NCBI RefSeq assembly: GCF_014648695.1
Contig: NZ_BMRP01000002.1
Coordinates: 374,163 to 438,162, forward strand
From: Streptomyces albospinus
Lineage (GTDB): Bacteria > Actinomycetota > Actinomycetes > Streptomycetales > Streptomycetaceae
Length of the DNA: 64,000 nt
Reading direction: 5' to 3'
This document shows positions 1 to 8,912 of the stretch, one piece after another. The notes beneath the pieces were generated by a model that did not search any database, was not told the origin of the DNA, and saw only the letters and a list, made by a program, of their open reading frames with translations. The first letter of the stretch is position 1. Every line of letters starts with the position of its first letter. The translations under genes were made by a program, and so were the position numbers.

Positions 1-1572
1 CCCCGCCCGTCCGCCGGATCCGCGGACAACCTTGCCGGTCGCCGCACCAGCCGCGGCCCGGCGGCGGGAACTGCGGCCGCCGGTTGCGGAGGTGCCATCA
101 GACGCTGTCTCCCCGGCGGTGGCCCGGCGGTCGGAGCCCCGGCTCCCCGTCCTGGTGGCTGCACCTGTCGCCGCTTTGGCCCCGCCGCCGTTTCGGCGTC
201 GGCGGCCGGATCGCCTGCCGGGCTCGGTGTCGGTCTTCCCGTTCGGGCGGGAGGCCGTCGGTGTCGCCGGCTGGGGGACCTCGATGGTGACGGCCACGCC
301 GGAAGGCTCGCGAGCACCGGTGATGGTGGCCAGTTCCGCGTCGCTGGAGGTGACGCGGGCCGTCCGGGGGCGGATGCCCGCGTCCGACATGAGCTGGGTG
401 ACGTCCCGTTTCTGGGCGGGCAGGACCAGCGTGACCACGCTGCCGGAGCCGCCGGCGCGGGCCGTGCGGCCGCCCCGGTGGAGGTAGTCCTTGTGGTCGG
501 TGGGGGGATCGACGTTCACGACGAGGTCGAGGTCGTCGATGTGTATGCCCCGGGCCGCGACGTTCGTCGCCACCAGGGCGGTGACCTGGCCGTTCTTGAA
601 CTGTTCCAGGGTGCGGTTGCGCTGCGGCTGGGAGCGGCCTCCGTGCAGTGCCGCCGCGCGGACGCCGACGGCCAGGAGCCGCTTGGCGAGCCGGTCCGCG
701 GACCTCTTGGTGTCGAGGAAGAGGATGACCCGGCCGTCACGGGCCGCGATGCGCGTGGTGACGGCCTTCTTGTCGGTCTCGTCCTGGACGTGGAGCACGT
801 GGTGCTCCATGGTGGTCACCGCTCCCGCCGACGGGTCCACGGAGTGCACCACGGGGTCGGTCAGGAACCGCTGCACCAGGCGGTCGATGTTGCGGTCGAG
901 GGTGGCCGAGAAGAGCATGCGCTGTCCGTCGGGCCGTACTTGCTGGATCAGCTTGGTGATCTGTGGCAGGAAGCCCATGTCGGTCATCTGGTCGGCTTCG
1001 TCCAGCACCGTGATGCGCACGCTGTCGAGCACGCAGTCCCCGCGTTCCACGAGGTCGTTGAGCCTGCCGGGAGTCGCCACGACCACCTCGGCGCCGCGCC
1101 GGAGCGCACCTGCCTGCTTGGTGATGGACAGCCCACCGACCACGGCGGCCAGGCGGAGGTTCACTGCGGTCGCGTAGGGGGTCAGCGCGTCCGCCACCTG
1201 CTGGGCGAGTTCACGGGTGGGCACCAGCACCAGGGCGAGGGGTGCCTTGGGCTCTGCGCGCAGTCCGGCTGTGCGGGCCAGGAGCGCCAGGCCGAACGCG
1301 AGGGTCTTGCCGGAGCCGGTGCGTCCGCGTCCCAGCAGGTCACGGCCGGCGAGCGAGTTGGGCAGCGTGGCGGCCTGGATGGGGAAGGGGGTGGTCACGC
1401 CCTGGGCGGTGAGGGTCTTCAGCAGTCCCGCGGGCATGTCCAGACCGTCGAAGTCCTCGACGGCGGGAAGTGTGGGTGTCGTGCTTTCCGGCAGCCGGAA
1501 TTCCCTCGGTGACGACGCGGACCGTGGGGGTGACGAGGCGCGCCGGTTCGACTTCTGGGGCCTACGGGGCAT
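1..1572 (-). CDS. DEAD-box ATP-dependent RNA helicase (3' end outside window)
   Basis: ATP-driven RNA unwinding enzyme of the DEAD-box family, cytoplasmic, probably acting in cold-linked RNA remodelling given the cold-shock gene just upstream. The reading frame is open from an ATG at 1572 to the window edge (524 codons). All core motifs are visible: GRGRTGSGKT (81-90), PTRELAQQ (118-125), TPGRL (167-171), DEAD (191-194), SAT (222-224), GRS-containing motif IV region near 311, ATNVAARGIHI (335-345) and HRGGRTARAG (365-374). The remaining residues form a basic Arg/Gly/Ala-rich tail typical of RhlE-like actinobacterial helicases; its end lies beyond base 1. The family call is firm; the exact cellular role is inferred. 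Confidence 0.95.
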   Translation of the reverse strand, partial: MPRRPQKSNRRASSPPRSASSPREFRLPESTTPTLPAVEDFDGLDMPAGLLKTLTAQGVTTPFPIQAATLPNSLAGRDLLGRGRTGSGKTLAFGLALLARTAGLRAEPKAPLALVLVPTRELAQQVADALTPYATAVNLRLAAVVGGLSITKQAGALRRGAEVVVATPGRLNDLVERGDCVLDSVRITVLDEADQMTDMGFLPQITKLIQQVRPDGQRMLFSATLDRNIDRLVQRFLTDPVVHSVDPSAGAVTTMEHHVLHVQDETDKKAVTTRIAARDGRVILFLDTKRSADRLAKRLLAVGVRAAALHGGRSQPQRNRTLEQFKNGQVTALVATNVAARGIHIDDLDLVVNVDPPTDHKDYLHRGGRTARAGGSGSVVTLVLPAQKRDVTQLMSDAGIRPRTARVTSSDAELATITGAREPSGVAVTIEVPQPATPTASRPNGKTDTEPGRRSGRRRRNGGGAKAATGAATRTGSRGSDRRATAGETASDGTSATGGRSSRRRAAAGAATGKVVRGSGGRAG

Positions 1573-1603
1573 GCAGTTATCTGCCTTCCTGGAAACAGCA
1601 CAA

Positions 1604-1638
1604 ACCGGGGTCCGCACCATGACGGTGCGAACCCCGGT
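1604..1638 (-). terminator. Strong hairpin between cspA-type gene and helicase
   Basis: Two 15-base arms (1604-1618 and 1624-1638) pair with one mismatch around a five-base loop. It lies after the cold-shock stop and before the helicase start, with no T-tract. It may be a partial terminator or an RNA-processing/stability element that sets the ratio of the two products. Confidence 0.65.
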
Positions 1639-1659
1639 GAGCGGATACGCGTCCGACGA

Positions 1660-2680
<1,021 letters not shown>

Positions 2681-2738
2681 ACGCCCCGCGCCAGGTCGGC
2701 CCTCAAGCACGCAGGCTCCCCCGACCCGACGCAGTGCG

Positions 2739-2996
2739 ATGGACGAGCACGAGCCCACCTACCCTCGGGCCGAGGTCCGGCTCCCGGACGGCCAACGAAT
2801 CCGGGTGGCAGTGACGCGGTGTCGGCCCGACCGTGGTGCGACTGCGAGCTGGAGATTCCCGACCGTCGACCGAAGCCACGGGCTGAGCCCGGTCATCGCA
2901 TGGTTCCGCTTTCTACCGGCGGAGGGGCTGTATTCCGGCCGTGAACCATTCCTGACTACTCACCCGGCTGGCGTGACTCCAAAGCAAGCGCCTTGA
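2739..2996 (+). CDS. Small hypothetical ORF, possibly not real
   Basis: An 85-residue frame from an ATG at 2739, with an N-terminus of DEHEPTYPRAEVRLPDGQ, which reads like the start of a short beta-rich protein. It overlaps the 3' end of the convergent propeller gene by about 40 bases and has no convincing ribosome binding site. I do not recognise it. It could be a remnant left by the insertions to its left. Confidence 0.2.
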   Translation: MDEHEPTYPRAEVRLPDGQRIRVAVTRCRPDRGATASWRFPTVDRSHGLSPVIAWFRFLPAEGLYSGREPFLTTHPAGVTPKQAP

Positions 2997-4005
2997 GCGT
3001 TCCTCTGGTCGTCACGATCATCTCTCCAGCGCCAAGAGCTCGGAGGGCACTGATCCTGTGTGAGTGGGGCGATCTCTCCACGATCTGTCCGTCCGGTCGC
3101 AGGCGGAAGAGTGCGCCTTCGCTGGCCACGACGAACCCGCCATCTGCTCGCATCACACCGCTCACCAGCGGCTGTCCGACATCCACCCGCCACAGTGTCG
3201 ATCCGGTGTCGGGGTCTGCGGCGAGATAGCCGGCGCGCGACTCCCGCAACCACACAACGCCGCCGACGAGCCCTGCACCCTCAGCTACCAAGTCGACGTC
3301 ATGGCGGATGAGCTCATCGGCAGCTCCTGATAACTGAAGGCGCATCAAGGACCGCGGGCCCAGGCGCGCGAGACAGTGATCAGGGCCGACGGCAGTGAAC
3401 ACCGGGCGAAGCTCACTGTCGGCCAATGGCTCGGGCAATTGCCAGCGAGCCATCTCACTGCCGTCGCGTGGATCGATCAGCCACGCCTCCGGACCATGGC
3501 CCATCAGCACACCGCCGCCCCACGACACTGGAAGCGCCGTGTGCGCAGGCAACGGCGTCTGCCACAAAGGCCGCCCGTCCCGGAGATCGAACGCGGCCAG
3601 GGGGGTGTAGCCGCGCCAGCCACCGACGAGAACAGTGTCTGTGGAAGCGACGACATGCCCGGAGAGGCGAGGCAGCTCCACGTGCCACAACGCTGCCCCC
3701 GTCCTGAGATCGAGGCAGGACAGCTGGTGGGGACTCTGCGGCAGGACCAGGCAACGGCCGTTGGCTGTCACGAGGTCGCGCAGCCCTGTGCCTATGGGGG
3801 CATCCCAGCGGACGGAGCCGTCTTCACGGTCCAAGCAGACGAGGCGGGTGTGACGCTCGTGCACGACGACGCGGTCTTCCGTCACAAGGAACGACGAAGC
3901 GGAACCCCTTTGATGGAGATCTCGCTCCCACCGCGTTTCCCTGATCATCCGCCCAGTTGACCTGGCAAGTCCCCGTTGCAGCAAGCGCATCAATTCCAGC
4001 GGCAT
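2956..4005 (-). CDS. PQQ-like beta-propeller repeat protein
   Basis: A 349-residue protein built of repeated blades of the PQQ/BamB type, in which a phrase like LVCLDREDGSVRW recurs (LSCLDLRTGAALWH, AAFDLRDGRPLWQ, YLAADPDTGSTLWR). This predicts a seven- or eight-bladed propeller. No signal peptide or membrane segment is visible, so it is probably cytoplasmic; substrate or partner is unknown. The ATG at 4005 (MPLELMRLLQRGL) is chosen because the same frame continues upstream into an unrelated aldo/keto reductase tail, which is a fusion scar rather than part of this protein. The true start could also lie a few codons downstream. Confidence 0.65.
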   Translation of the reverse strand: MPLELMRLLQRGLARSTGRMIRETRWERDLHQRGSASSFLVTEDRVVVHERHTRLVCLDREDGSVRWDAPIGTGLRDLVTANGRCLVLPQSPHQLSCLDLRTGAALWHVELPRLSGHVVASTDTVLVGGWRGYTPLAAFDLRDGRPLWQTPLPAHTALPVSWGGGVLMGHGPEAWLIDPRDGSEMARWQLPEPLADSELRPVFTAVGPDHCLARLGPRSLMRLQLSGAADELIRHDVDLVAEGAGLVGGVVWLRESRAGYLAADPDTGSTLWRVDVGQPLVSGVMRADGGFVVASEGALFRLRPDGQIVERSPHSHRISALRALGAGEMIVTTRGTLKALALESRQPGE

Positions 4006-4015
4006 TGGCCCTCTT

Positions 4016-4212
4016 GGCCAGCAGAGCGCCCTGCTGCGAGGTACTCGGCCCAGGAGGTCTTCTGCATAGTTCGCCCAGCGGCGGGTGCCCGGAATCGGAA
4101 CGACGTCGTCGCCCCGGTGCTGCACCCAGGCCAGCGCCAACTGGCCGGCGGTAACGCCTTCCTCGGCGGCGAGTTCGTTCAGCTTCGCCACGATGGCGAA
4201 GCTCCCGCCCGG
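4016..4212 (-). pseudogene. Aldo/keto reductase C-terminal fragment
   Basis: About 50 codons read AIVAKLNELAAEEGVTAGQL, then a phrase ending DDVVPIPGTRR, the well-known C-terminal helix and NADPH-binding region of aldo/keto reductases. The first roughly 250 residues are missing: the upstream sequence is the 3' end of the winged-helix gene. It is in frame with the propeller gene downstream, so a 411-residue chimeric frame exists, probably without function. Confidence 0.65.
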
Positions 4213-4214
4213 CG

Positions 4215-4589
4215 TCAGCCGTCGCCACCGCCCGCTATGGCGCGCAGGGCGCGGCAGTGGTCGGCGAACACGGCCCGGCCGTCTGCCGTGAGGGCGAGCC
4301 AGGTGCGCGGACGCTTGCCGACGTATCCCTTGGTGACCGCTACATAGCCGGCCTTCTCCAGGGTGGCGACCTGCCGTGACAGGACCGAGTCGCTCACCTC
4401 GACCGTATCGCGGACGAACGCGAACTCGGCTTTCTCGGCGGCTGCCAGGGTCGCCACGATGGAGAAACGGACCGGGGCGTGGATGACCTCGTCCAGCCCG
4501 TGGCGCGGGTGGCTACCGGGGCGCGCGGCGGCTCCGGTCGCTGCGTCGACGTCCGGCGGTGCCGTGATCGCGTCGTGCGGGTCCGTCAT
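4215..4589 (-). CDS. Winged-helix transcriptional regulator (MarR-like), copy 1
   Basis: A 124-residue DNA-binding protein. Residues around 35-105 form a winged helix: HAPVRFSIVATLAAAEKAEF, a recognition helix near VSDSVLSRQVATLEKAGYV and a basic wing KGYVGKRPRTWLALT. The first 30 residues are a disordered Pro/Ala-rich arm. The ATG at 4589 overlaps the stop of the membrane-protein gene as ATGA, so the two are translated together. A paralogue with the same wing sequence and the same partner lies at 11623-11964. It probably autoregulates from the direct repeats at 5048-5082; the signal may come through the membrane partner. Confidence 0.8.
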   Translation of the reverse strand: MTDPHDAITAPPDVDAATGAAARPGSHPRHGLDEVIHAPVRFSIVATLAAAEKAEFAFVRDTVEVSDSVLSRQVATLEKAGYVAVTKGYVGKRPRTWLALTADGRAVFADHCRALRAIAGGGDG

Positions 4590-5005
4590 CGTCGGGCCTC
4601 CAGGTATCCGCCGATCAGGCCGGGCAGGGCGACCGCCACCGCACCTGGCATCCACCAGCCTGCGACACCCTGGAACCAGATGAAGCCGGGCACCAGCACC
4701 GCCGCATAGAGCAGCGCCCAGGCGCCGACCATGATGGCGATCCGCGTCCCGAACCCCCGCCGGACGACGGGCTGTCGGCCCACGTACACCCACAATCCCG
4801 CCATGACGGCACCGAAGACCACACCACTGAACGACGCCGCGTACGCCGGTTTCAGCAGCCCGACGATGAGCAACTGCAGCCCGGCACCACAGCCGAACAC
4901 GACCTGATACCAGGCAAACCACCGTGTGCCTCTGCGGACCACGGAGCCCAGCTCCTCCGCGCGAGCCAGCGCGGCAGACGCGTCGCTTGAGGCGTATTCC
5001 CCCAT
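4586..5005 (-). CDS. Small integral membrane protein, partner of the winged-helix regulator
   Basis: A 139-residue protein with four hydrophobic segments after a 35-residue charged N-terminus: roughly WYQVVFGCGAGLQLLIVGLL, FSGVVFGAVMAGLWVYVG, IAIMVGAWALLYAAVLVPGF and a last one near MPGAVAVALPGLIGGYL. The ATG at 5005 follows GAGGGGGAA. It shares operon position and a four-helix layout with the protein at 11961-12428, though sequence identity looks low. Function is unknown; the regular pairing with a winged-helix gene suggests a sensor or a modulated transporter-like protein. Confidence 0.7.
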   Translation of the reverse strand: MGEYASSDASAALARAEELGSVVRRGTRWFAWYQVVFGCGAGLQLLIVGLLKPAYAASFSGVVFGAVMAGLWVYVGRQPVVRRGFGTRIAIMVGAWALLYAAVLVPGFIWFQGVAGWWMPGAVAVALPGLIGGYLEARR

Positions 5006-5047
5006 GTCGATTCCCCCTCGTCGTTCATGTTTTCGACACGCATCATA

Positions 5048-5082
5048 CTGACAAGAACTTTCCAACCTGACAAGTACTTTCC
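5048..5082 (-). promoter_or_regulatory. Direct repeats, probable operator of the regulator/membrane operon
   Basis: Two 16-base copies, 5048-5063 and 5067-5082, differ at one position and lie 19 bases apart centre to centre, just upstream of the operon start. Read on the plus strand the second is CTGACAAGTACTTTCC with an AAGTACTT palindrome inside. A related CTGGCAAGTACT lies before the paralogous operon at 12491. Confidence 0.55.
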
Positions 5083-5560
5083 GGCAAGCGTTCGCCAGCT
5101 GTTGGGTTTTCGCCGCGAACACGGCCGTGGCAAGGAGGTCCGGAGCCGCCCCGCCCTTCCCTGACCCCAGGAAGGCCAGGCACTGCTGCCCCGGCCACTG
5201 GCGCACCGCGCACCGGTAGTCGTACAGCTCGTCGGCGTACTTGTGGCCGAGCTGACTGGAGACGATCCCGCCGATGCCGCAGCCCTCGGCGGCGAGGTCG
5301 CCAGGCCCCGCTGCCGACGGCCGGTACGGGGGACCACCCACGTCGAGCGCTGCTCGCGGAAAGAGCCGCACGCTGCGCGCCCCGTCCCTAGCCCGGGAGG
5401 CGTGGCCGAACAGCGGCGCGAGCAGCACCATCGATGCGGTGCGCGCCGTTGTGGTGTTGTCGCCGATGCCGCGCTGGCGTCAGACAGCGTCGGGGAAGAA
5501 ATGCGCCATTGTTCTGGATTGGTAACTTGCGGCGTGTGCAAGGGGTTTTGGGGTGATTGA
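5083..5560. other. No convincing gene
   Basis: The minus frame that runs into the membrane-protein gene stays open to 5431 and contains a stretch near 5140-5250 (KYADELYDYRCAVRQWPGQQ) with protein-like composition, perhaps the remains of another gene. I recognise no domain, start or ribosome binding site. Confidence 0.4.
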
Positions 5561-5565
5561 TCTGG

Positions 5566-5649
5566 AAGATTCCCTTTGCCGGTGACCAGCCGGCAGATCC
5601 GTGTCGTAATCGGCGGGGCTCTCGCCGATTACGCGAGGAAGGGAATCTT
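5566..5649 (+). promoter_or_regulatory. Structured 5' leader (three-way junction) masking the ribosome binding site
   Basis: Three helices nest cleanly. P1 pairs 5566-5576 with 5639-5649 over 11 perfect base pairs. P2 pairs 5577-5582 with 5590-5595 (6 bp, 7-base loop). P3 pairs 5605-5615 with 5623-5633 (11 bp, loop GGGCTCT). The 3' strand of P1 contains AAGGGA, the best-placed Shine-Dalgarno for the ATG at 5652, so P1 would block translation. It matches no riboswitch class I can recall; an RNA thermostat or metal/ligand switch is possible. Confidence 0.6.
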
Positions 5650-5651
5650 TC

Positions 5652-5906
5652 ATGTCCTACAGCAAGCGCATCGCCGCCGCCGCGCTCGCGGCCGTCGCGG
5701 TCGTCGGCGTCGGCGCACTTCCCGCTTCCGCCGCGGACCGTGGCTACGACCACGGCCGTCACCACGGCTACCACGGCCGTCACCACCGCTACCACCACGA
5801 CCGTGACGGATGGCGGCACGGCGGTGAGGGCTTCCGGGGTGAGGGATGGCGGCACGACCGCGACGGCTTCCGCGGATGGCGGCACGCCCGCCACGACTGG
5901 CGGTAG
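5652..5906 (+). CDS. Small secreted histidine-rich protein
   Basis: An 84-residue precursor. Residues 1-27 form a classical signal peptide (MSYSKR, hydrophobic Ala/Val core, cleavage near PASAA-D). The mature part of about 57 residues consists of His, Arg, Gly, Tyr, Trp and Asp in short repeats such as HHGYHGRHH and GFRGEGWRHDRDGFRG, with no cysteine. Such composition suggests binding of transition metals (Zn, Cu, Ni) or an extracellular structural role; neither is proven. It stands alone, transcribed away from the regulator operon, and its ribosome binding site is buried in a predicted hairpin. Confidence 0.8.
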   Translation: MSYSKRIAAAALAAVAVVGVGALPASAADRGYDHGRHHGYHGRHHRYHHDRDGWRHGGEGFRGEGWRHDRDGFRGWRHARHDWR

Positions 5907-6718
5907 GCCGACGAGGCGTCAGGTGCCGCGCGTTGAGCCGGTCCGGGCCAGGTGATGAGACCTGCGGATGTGAGCGGGTGTCATCAAAGGCTTGATTCGG
6001 ATTCGGCCGGGCAGCCGGCTCCGGGCACCGCGAACCGAGTGTGCGGCAGGCCCGCCAGCCCGGAGTTCACTGCTCAGGGCCGGCGGGCCTGTCGGCGTTG
6101 CCCGCCTGTCGCAGCGCCCAGCCGGCCGACCCCCCGAGGGTTTTCTCGTTCGCCATGGTCGGCACCGCACTGAGGCGATCACGCGGCGAGCAGCCGTTCA
6201 CGAGAACCGGCCACCAGGGCGTACGGGCCGACCTGGAGCAGCTGCACGAGCGGGCCCGCCGCAAGGCGTCGTCGGTCGACACCAGCCGGGCCTGCCTGCT
6301 CTGGGGGCGTAGGCGGGGCAGGGTTTGCGGGCGGTCGTGCGCAGCGGGATGACCGCGCCGTCGGCTGCCTCGTTCCGGCTGGACGGTCGGCGCGGGTGGC
6401 ATCCATGGTGCAACTCCTCGAAGGCGGTGGTGGTCATCGCCGCAGCCTGGGGCGAGGAGGGGCCGACCGGGCGCGCCCCCTGGCGGCTGAGTACGAGTCA
6501 ATCGCTTGAGGGGCAGGCAGGCCCGCAGCCGGGTTGCGAGGTAGCAAACCCCTTGCTGGCAGATCGCAGCGGGGGTGACTGAACGATCAACTACAACTTT
6601 GCCTATTCTTGGTACATTTGGGCAAGGGTTTACATCAGTCTCTTCCTCAACGGGCGGCGATTCCAAGCGCATTGGCATCAATCGCCCCTCCCCCACGTAT
6701 GAAGCGAGAGGAACGAAC
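5907..6718. other. Intergenic or decayed sequence
   Basis: No frame here has domain content or a plausible ribosome binding site; open frames on both strands are low-complexity products of GC-rich DNA. The last 100 bases before 6719 are relatively AT-rich and end in GAGAGGAACGAAC, which is the ribosome binding region of the next gene. Confidence 0.5.
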
Positions 6719-7393
6719 ATGGTGACGAACAGAGCGCTGCGCCACGGCGCCCGGGCGGTGGCCCTGACCGCGACGGCGGTGGGCATGGTGGCGGCGATGG
6801 CCCTGCCCGCCGCCGCCGACAGCGGCCCCACCCGTAAGGAGCTCATAGCCGACTGCGCCTCCGGCCTGGGCAAGTGCAGCTTCAACGACCCGGTGCTCGG
6901 CAAGGCGTACCTCGGCGACTTCCGCCAGGTCTCCGACTCGCTCTACAACTGCAGTACCTCGCCCGCGACCCAGTCGATGACCTGGTCCGACACCGTGGGC
7001 TCCACGGACTCCGTCGGCGTGTCCATCACCACGGGCGGCAAGATCGCGGACATCATCGACCTCAGCGTGACGGCGAACTACAGCCACACCTGGTCGAGTT
7101 CCCACTCCGAGTCCAGCTCCCTGAACATGACGGTGCAGCCGGGCGAGGTCGGCTGGATCTCCCGCGCCCAGGTGATGCAGACCGTCTCGGGCACCTGGCA
7201 GACGCACTACGACAGCCCCAAGTGGAGCCACTACTACTGGTACGTCCCGGACACCGTCACCGGCCCCGCACCCAACGCCACGGACGGTGTGAGCAACGCC
7301 GTCGTCGTCAAGAGCCGCAAGATGACCCCGCAGGAGCAGGCGTCCTGCTCCGCGAAGAGCCACCAGGGGAAGACCTTCAGCCTCAGCCGGTGA
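6719..7393 (+). CDS. Secreted protein resembling aerolysin/ETX-MTX2 beta-pore-formers
   Basis: A 224-residue precursor. The first 35 residues are a signal peptide (basic N-terminus, hydrophobic core, cleavage near ALPAAADS). The mature protein has four cysteines and long Ser/Thr-rich alternating stretches (ATQSMTWSDTVGSTDSVGVS, NYSHTWSSSHSESSSLNMTV), followed by PGEVGWISRAQVMQTVSGTW. Amphipathic Ser/Thr-rich hairpins followed by such a beta-sandwich phrase are what one sees in aerolysin-type (ETX/MTX2) proteins and in a secreted Streptomyces family that I recall without a firm function. The start has GAGAGGAACGAAC upstream. No operon partner. Toxin activity is inference. Confidence 0.6.
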   Translation: MVTNRALRHGARAVALTATAVGMVAAMALPAAADSGPTRKELIADCASGLGKCSFNDPVLGKAYLGDFRQVSDSLYNCSTSPATQSMTWSDTVGSTDSVGVSITTGGKIADIIDLSVTANYSHTWSSSHSESSSLNMTVQPGEVGWISRAQVMQTVSGTWQTHYDSPKWSHYYWYVPDTVTGPAPNATDGVSNAVVVKSRKMTPQEQASCSAKSHQGKTFSLSR

Positions 7394-7461
7394 CGCCGCG
7401 AACGAGCGGCTGCGCCCCAGCCTGACTAAGGGCGGTGGGAGGTGCCCCCCAGCTCGACTGT

Positions 7462-8026
7462 TTGGGCGCCGGCGAGGCCGACCTGGGCGGGCACTCGTAC
7501 GGCGGCTGGATCGCCCTGCACCACACCCTGCGGGCGCCCGCCCGGGTGCGCCGCCTGTTCCTCCTGGACCCGACCCGGTGTTTCGCCGGGTTCAAGGCGG
7601 CGTACCTGCTGCACGCCCTGCCGATGCTGGTGCGGCCCACGCCCCGCCGGGTCCGCGCCTTCCTGGAGTGGGAGACGGGGGCCGCCGGGGGAGCACCCCT
7701 GGACCCGGACTGGCTCGCCTTGCAGGAGGCGGCAGCCGGTTTCCCGGCCCTCAAGCCGGTCACCGGACCACGCCCGGCGCCGGACGTGCTGCGGGCGCTG
7801 GAGGTGCCGGTCCTGCTGCTCGTGGCTGCGAACAGCAGGACCCTCCCGCAAGCTCTCGGCTTCGCTCGAGCAGGGGCCCATCTCGGACGAAGTAGCGGCG
7901 AGGGCCGCTGAGACGCTGCCGCGCGTCGAGACCGCCGTACTGCCCGGCGTCTCCCATCACAGGCTCCCACAGTCCACACCGACGGACCTCACCGGTCGCC
8001 TCACCGCGTTCCTGTCCGGCGCCTGA
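7462..8026 (+). pseudogene. Alpha/beta hydrolase, N-terminally truncated and frameshifted
   Basis: The first frame contains the nucleophile elbow GGHSYGGW and ALHHTLRAPARVRRLFLLDP, typical of an alpha/beta hydrolase, then a cap region and the strand VPVLLLVAANS. The C-terminal part (ISDEVAARAAETLPRVETA, then GVSHHRLPQ with the likely catalytic His) is in another frame. The shift coincides with a foreign-looking imperfect palindrome at about 7848-7876. The N-terminal 80 or so residues before the elbow are absent. Not expected to give an active enzyme. Confidence 0.7.
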
Positions 8027-8038
8027 TGCTCCCGGCCC

Positions 8039-8719
8039 TCACCCCACCTTCTCGATCAGTGCGTGGCGGATGAGGAACTTTCCCGGTTCCCGGACCTGTT
8101 CGAAGGCCGCGTTGTTGAGCAGGACGCAACTGCCTGAGACCGAGGTGACCTTTACCGTCGTGGACTTCTTGTTGTCCAGGTTGGTGACCTTCAGGGCCGT
8201 CCCCGCCGGGAACTGGTCGCTGGACGCGGCCGGGGCACCGCCCTCGCCGGAGAGCGTGACGGTGGAGCCGTTGCAGACCTGCCGACCGGATGCGGCGGCA
8301 CCACCGGCGCTACCGCCTCCGCCGGCGGCGGACTGCGAGGGCTGTGCGCTCGCCTGGGCACCACCGGGCTGCTGCTGCCCCGTCCGGGAGCCCTGAGCCG
8401 ACTCCCCAACGGTGCAACCGGCCGCCTTCTGCTGGACCTTGATCTGCGCGACGACCGCCTGCCGGTTGGCGATCCGGGCCGCCGACTGGGCGTCCGGATT
8501 CGCCTGCTGCCCGGCGATGAACCGCTCGTTGTTGCCGAGAGCGGTGGCGAGTCCCCGGCAGGCGGTCGGGTCCCCGGCCGACAGCGCCTTCGCGTGCTGC
8601 GCGGGCTGGGCGGCGTTGGACGTGGTGGCGAGCGCGAAGGCCCCGCCGCCCGCCACGGCCGCGGCAGCGACGAGCAGCGCGAGCGTCTTCTTCGGGCCGA
8701 GAGTTCTCCTGTGCGACAT
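8039..8719 (-). CDS. Secreted hypothetical protein with C-terminal small beta domain
   Basis: A 226-residue precursor: signal peptide 1-37 (MSHRRTLGPKKTLALLVAAA onward, cleavage near SNAAQP), a helical segment of 70-110 with two cysteines (TACRGLATALGNNERFIAGQ), a Gly/Ser/Gln/Ala-rich linker, and a C-terminal domain of about 80 residues beginning QVCNGSTVTLSGEGG with two more cysteines. The last domain has the alternating beta pattern of a small barrel; RlpA-like double-psi folds are one possibility. The gene is single; upstream lies the repeat AACGTACG twice (about 8743-8763), which may be an operator. No function is assigned. Confidence 0.65.
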   Translation of the reverse strand: MSHRRTLGPKKTLALLVAAAAVAGGGAFALATTSNAAQPAQHAKALSAGDPTACRGLATALGNNERFIAGQQANPDAQSAARIANRQAVVAQIKVQQKAAGCTVGESAQGSRTGQQQPGGAQASAQPSQSAAGGGGSAGGAAASGRQVCNGSTVTLSGEGGAPAASSDQFPAGTALKVTNLDNKKSTTVKVTSVSGSCVLLNNAAFEQVREPGKFLIRHALIEKVG

Positions 8720-8912
8720 GCGTGCCTCCTGAAGAGGTAAGGGAACGTACGTCGCAACGTACGAGATGCCGAACGAGGTGACTCAGCGACTACTGGAATC
8801 GCTGCTCTCTCCGCAAACCCCGGCGGCAGCAGCATCCAGTGTGCTAGGGGATGCCTCGTAATTGATCTTCAATCAGGTGAGCGTGCGGATGTCCGACCGG
8901 TAGGCGGCTCAC

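Noticed and set aside
478..1512. Long plus-strand open frame of 344 codons
   Set aside because: It is the antisense of the DEAD-box helicase, whose motifs on the minus strand are unmistakable.
5566..5649. c-di-AMP riboswitch before the His-rich gene
   Set aside because: The conserved class elements seen at 50013-50150 are not present here; the structure is a simpler three-way junction.
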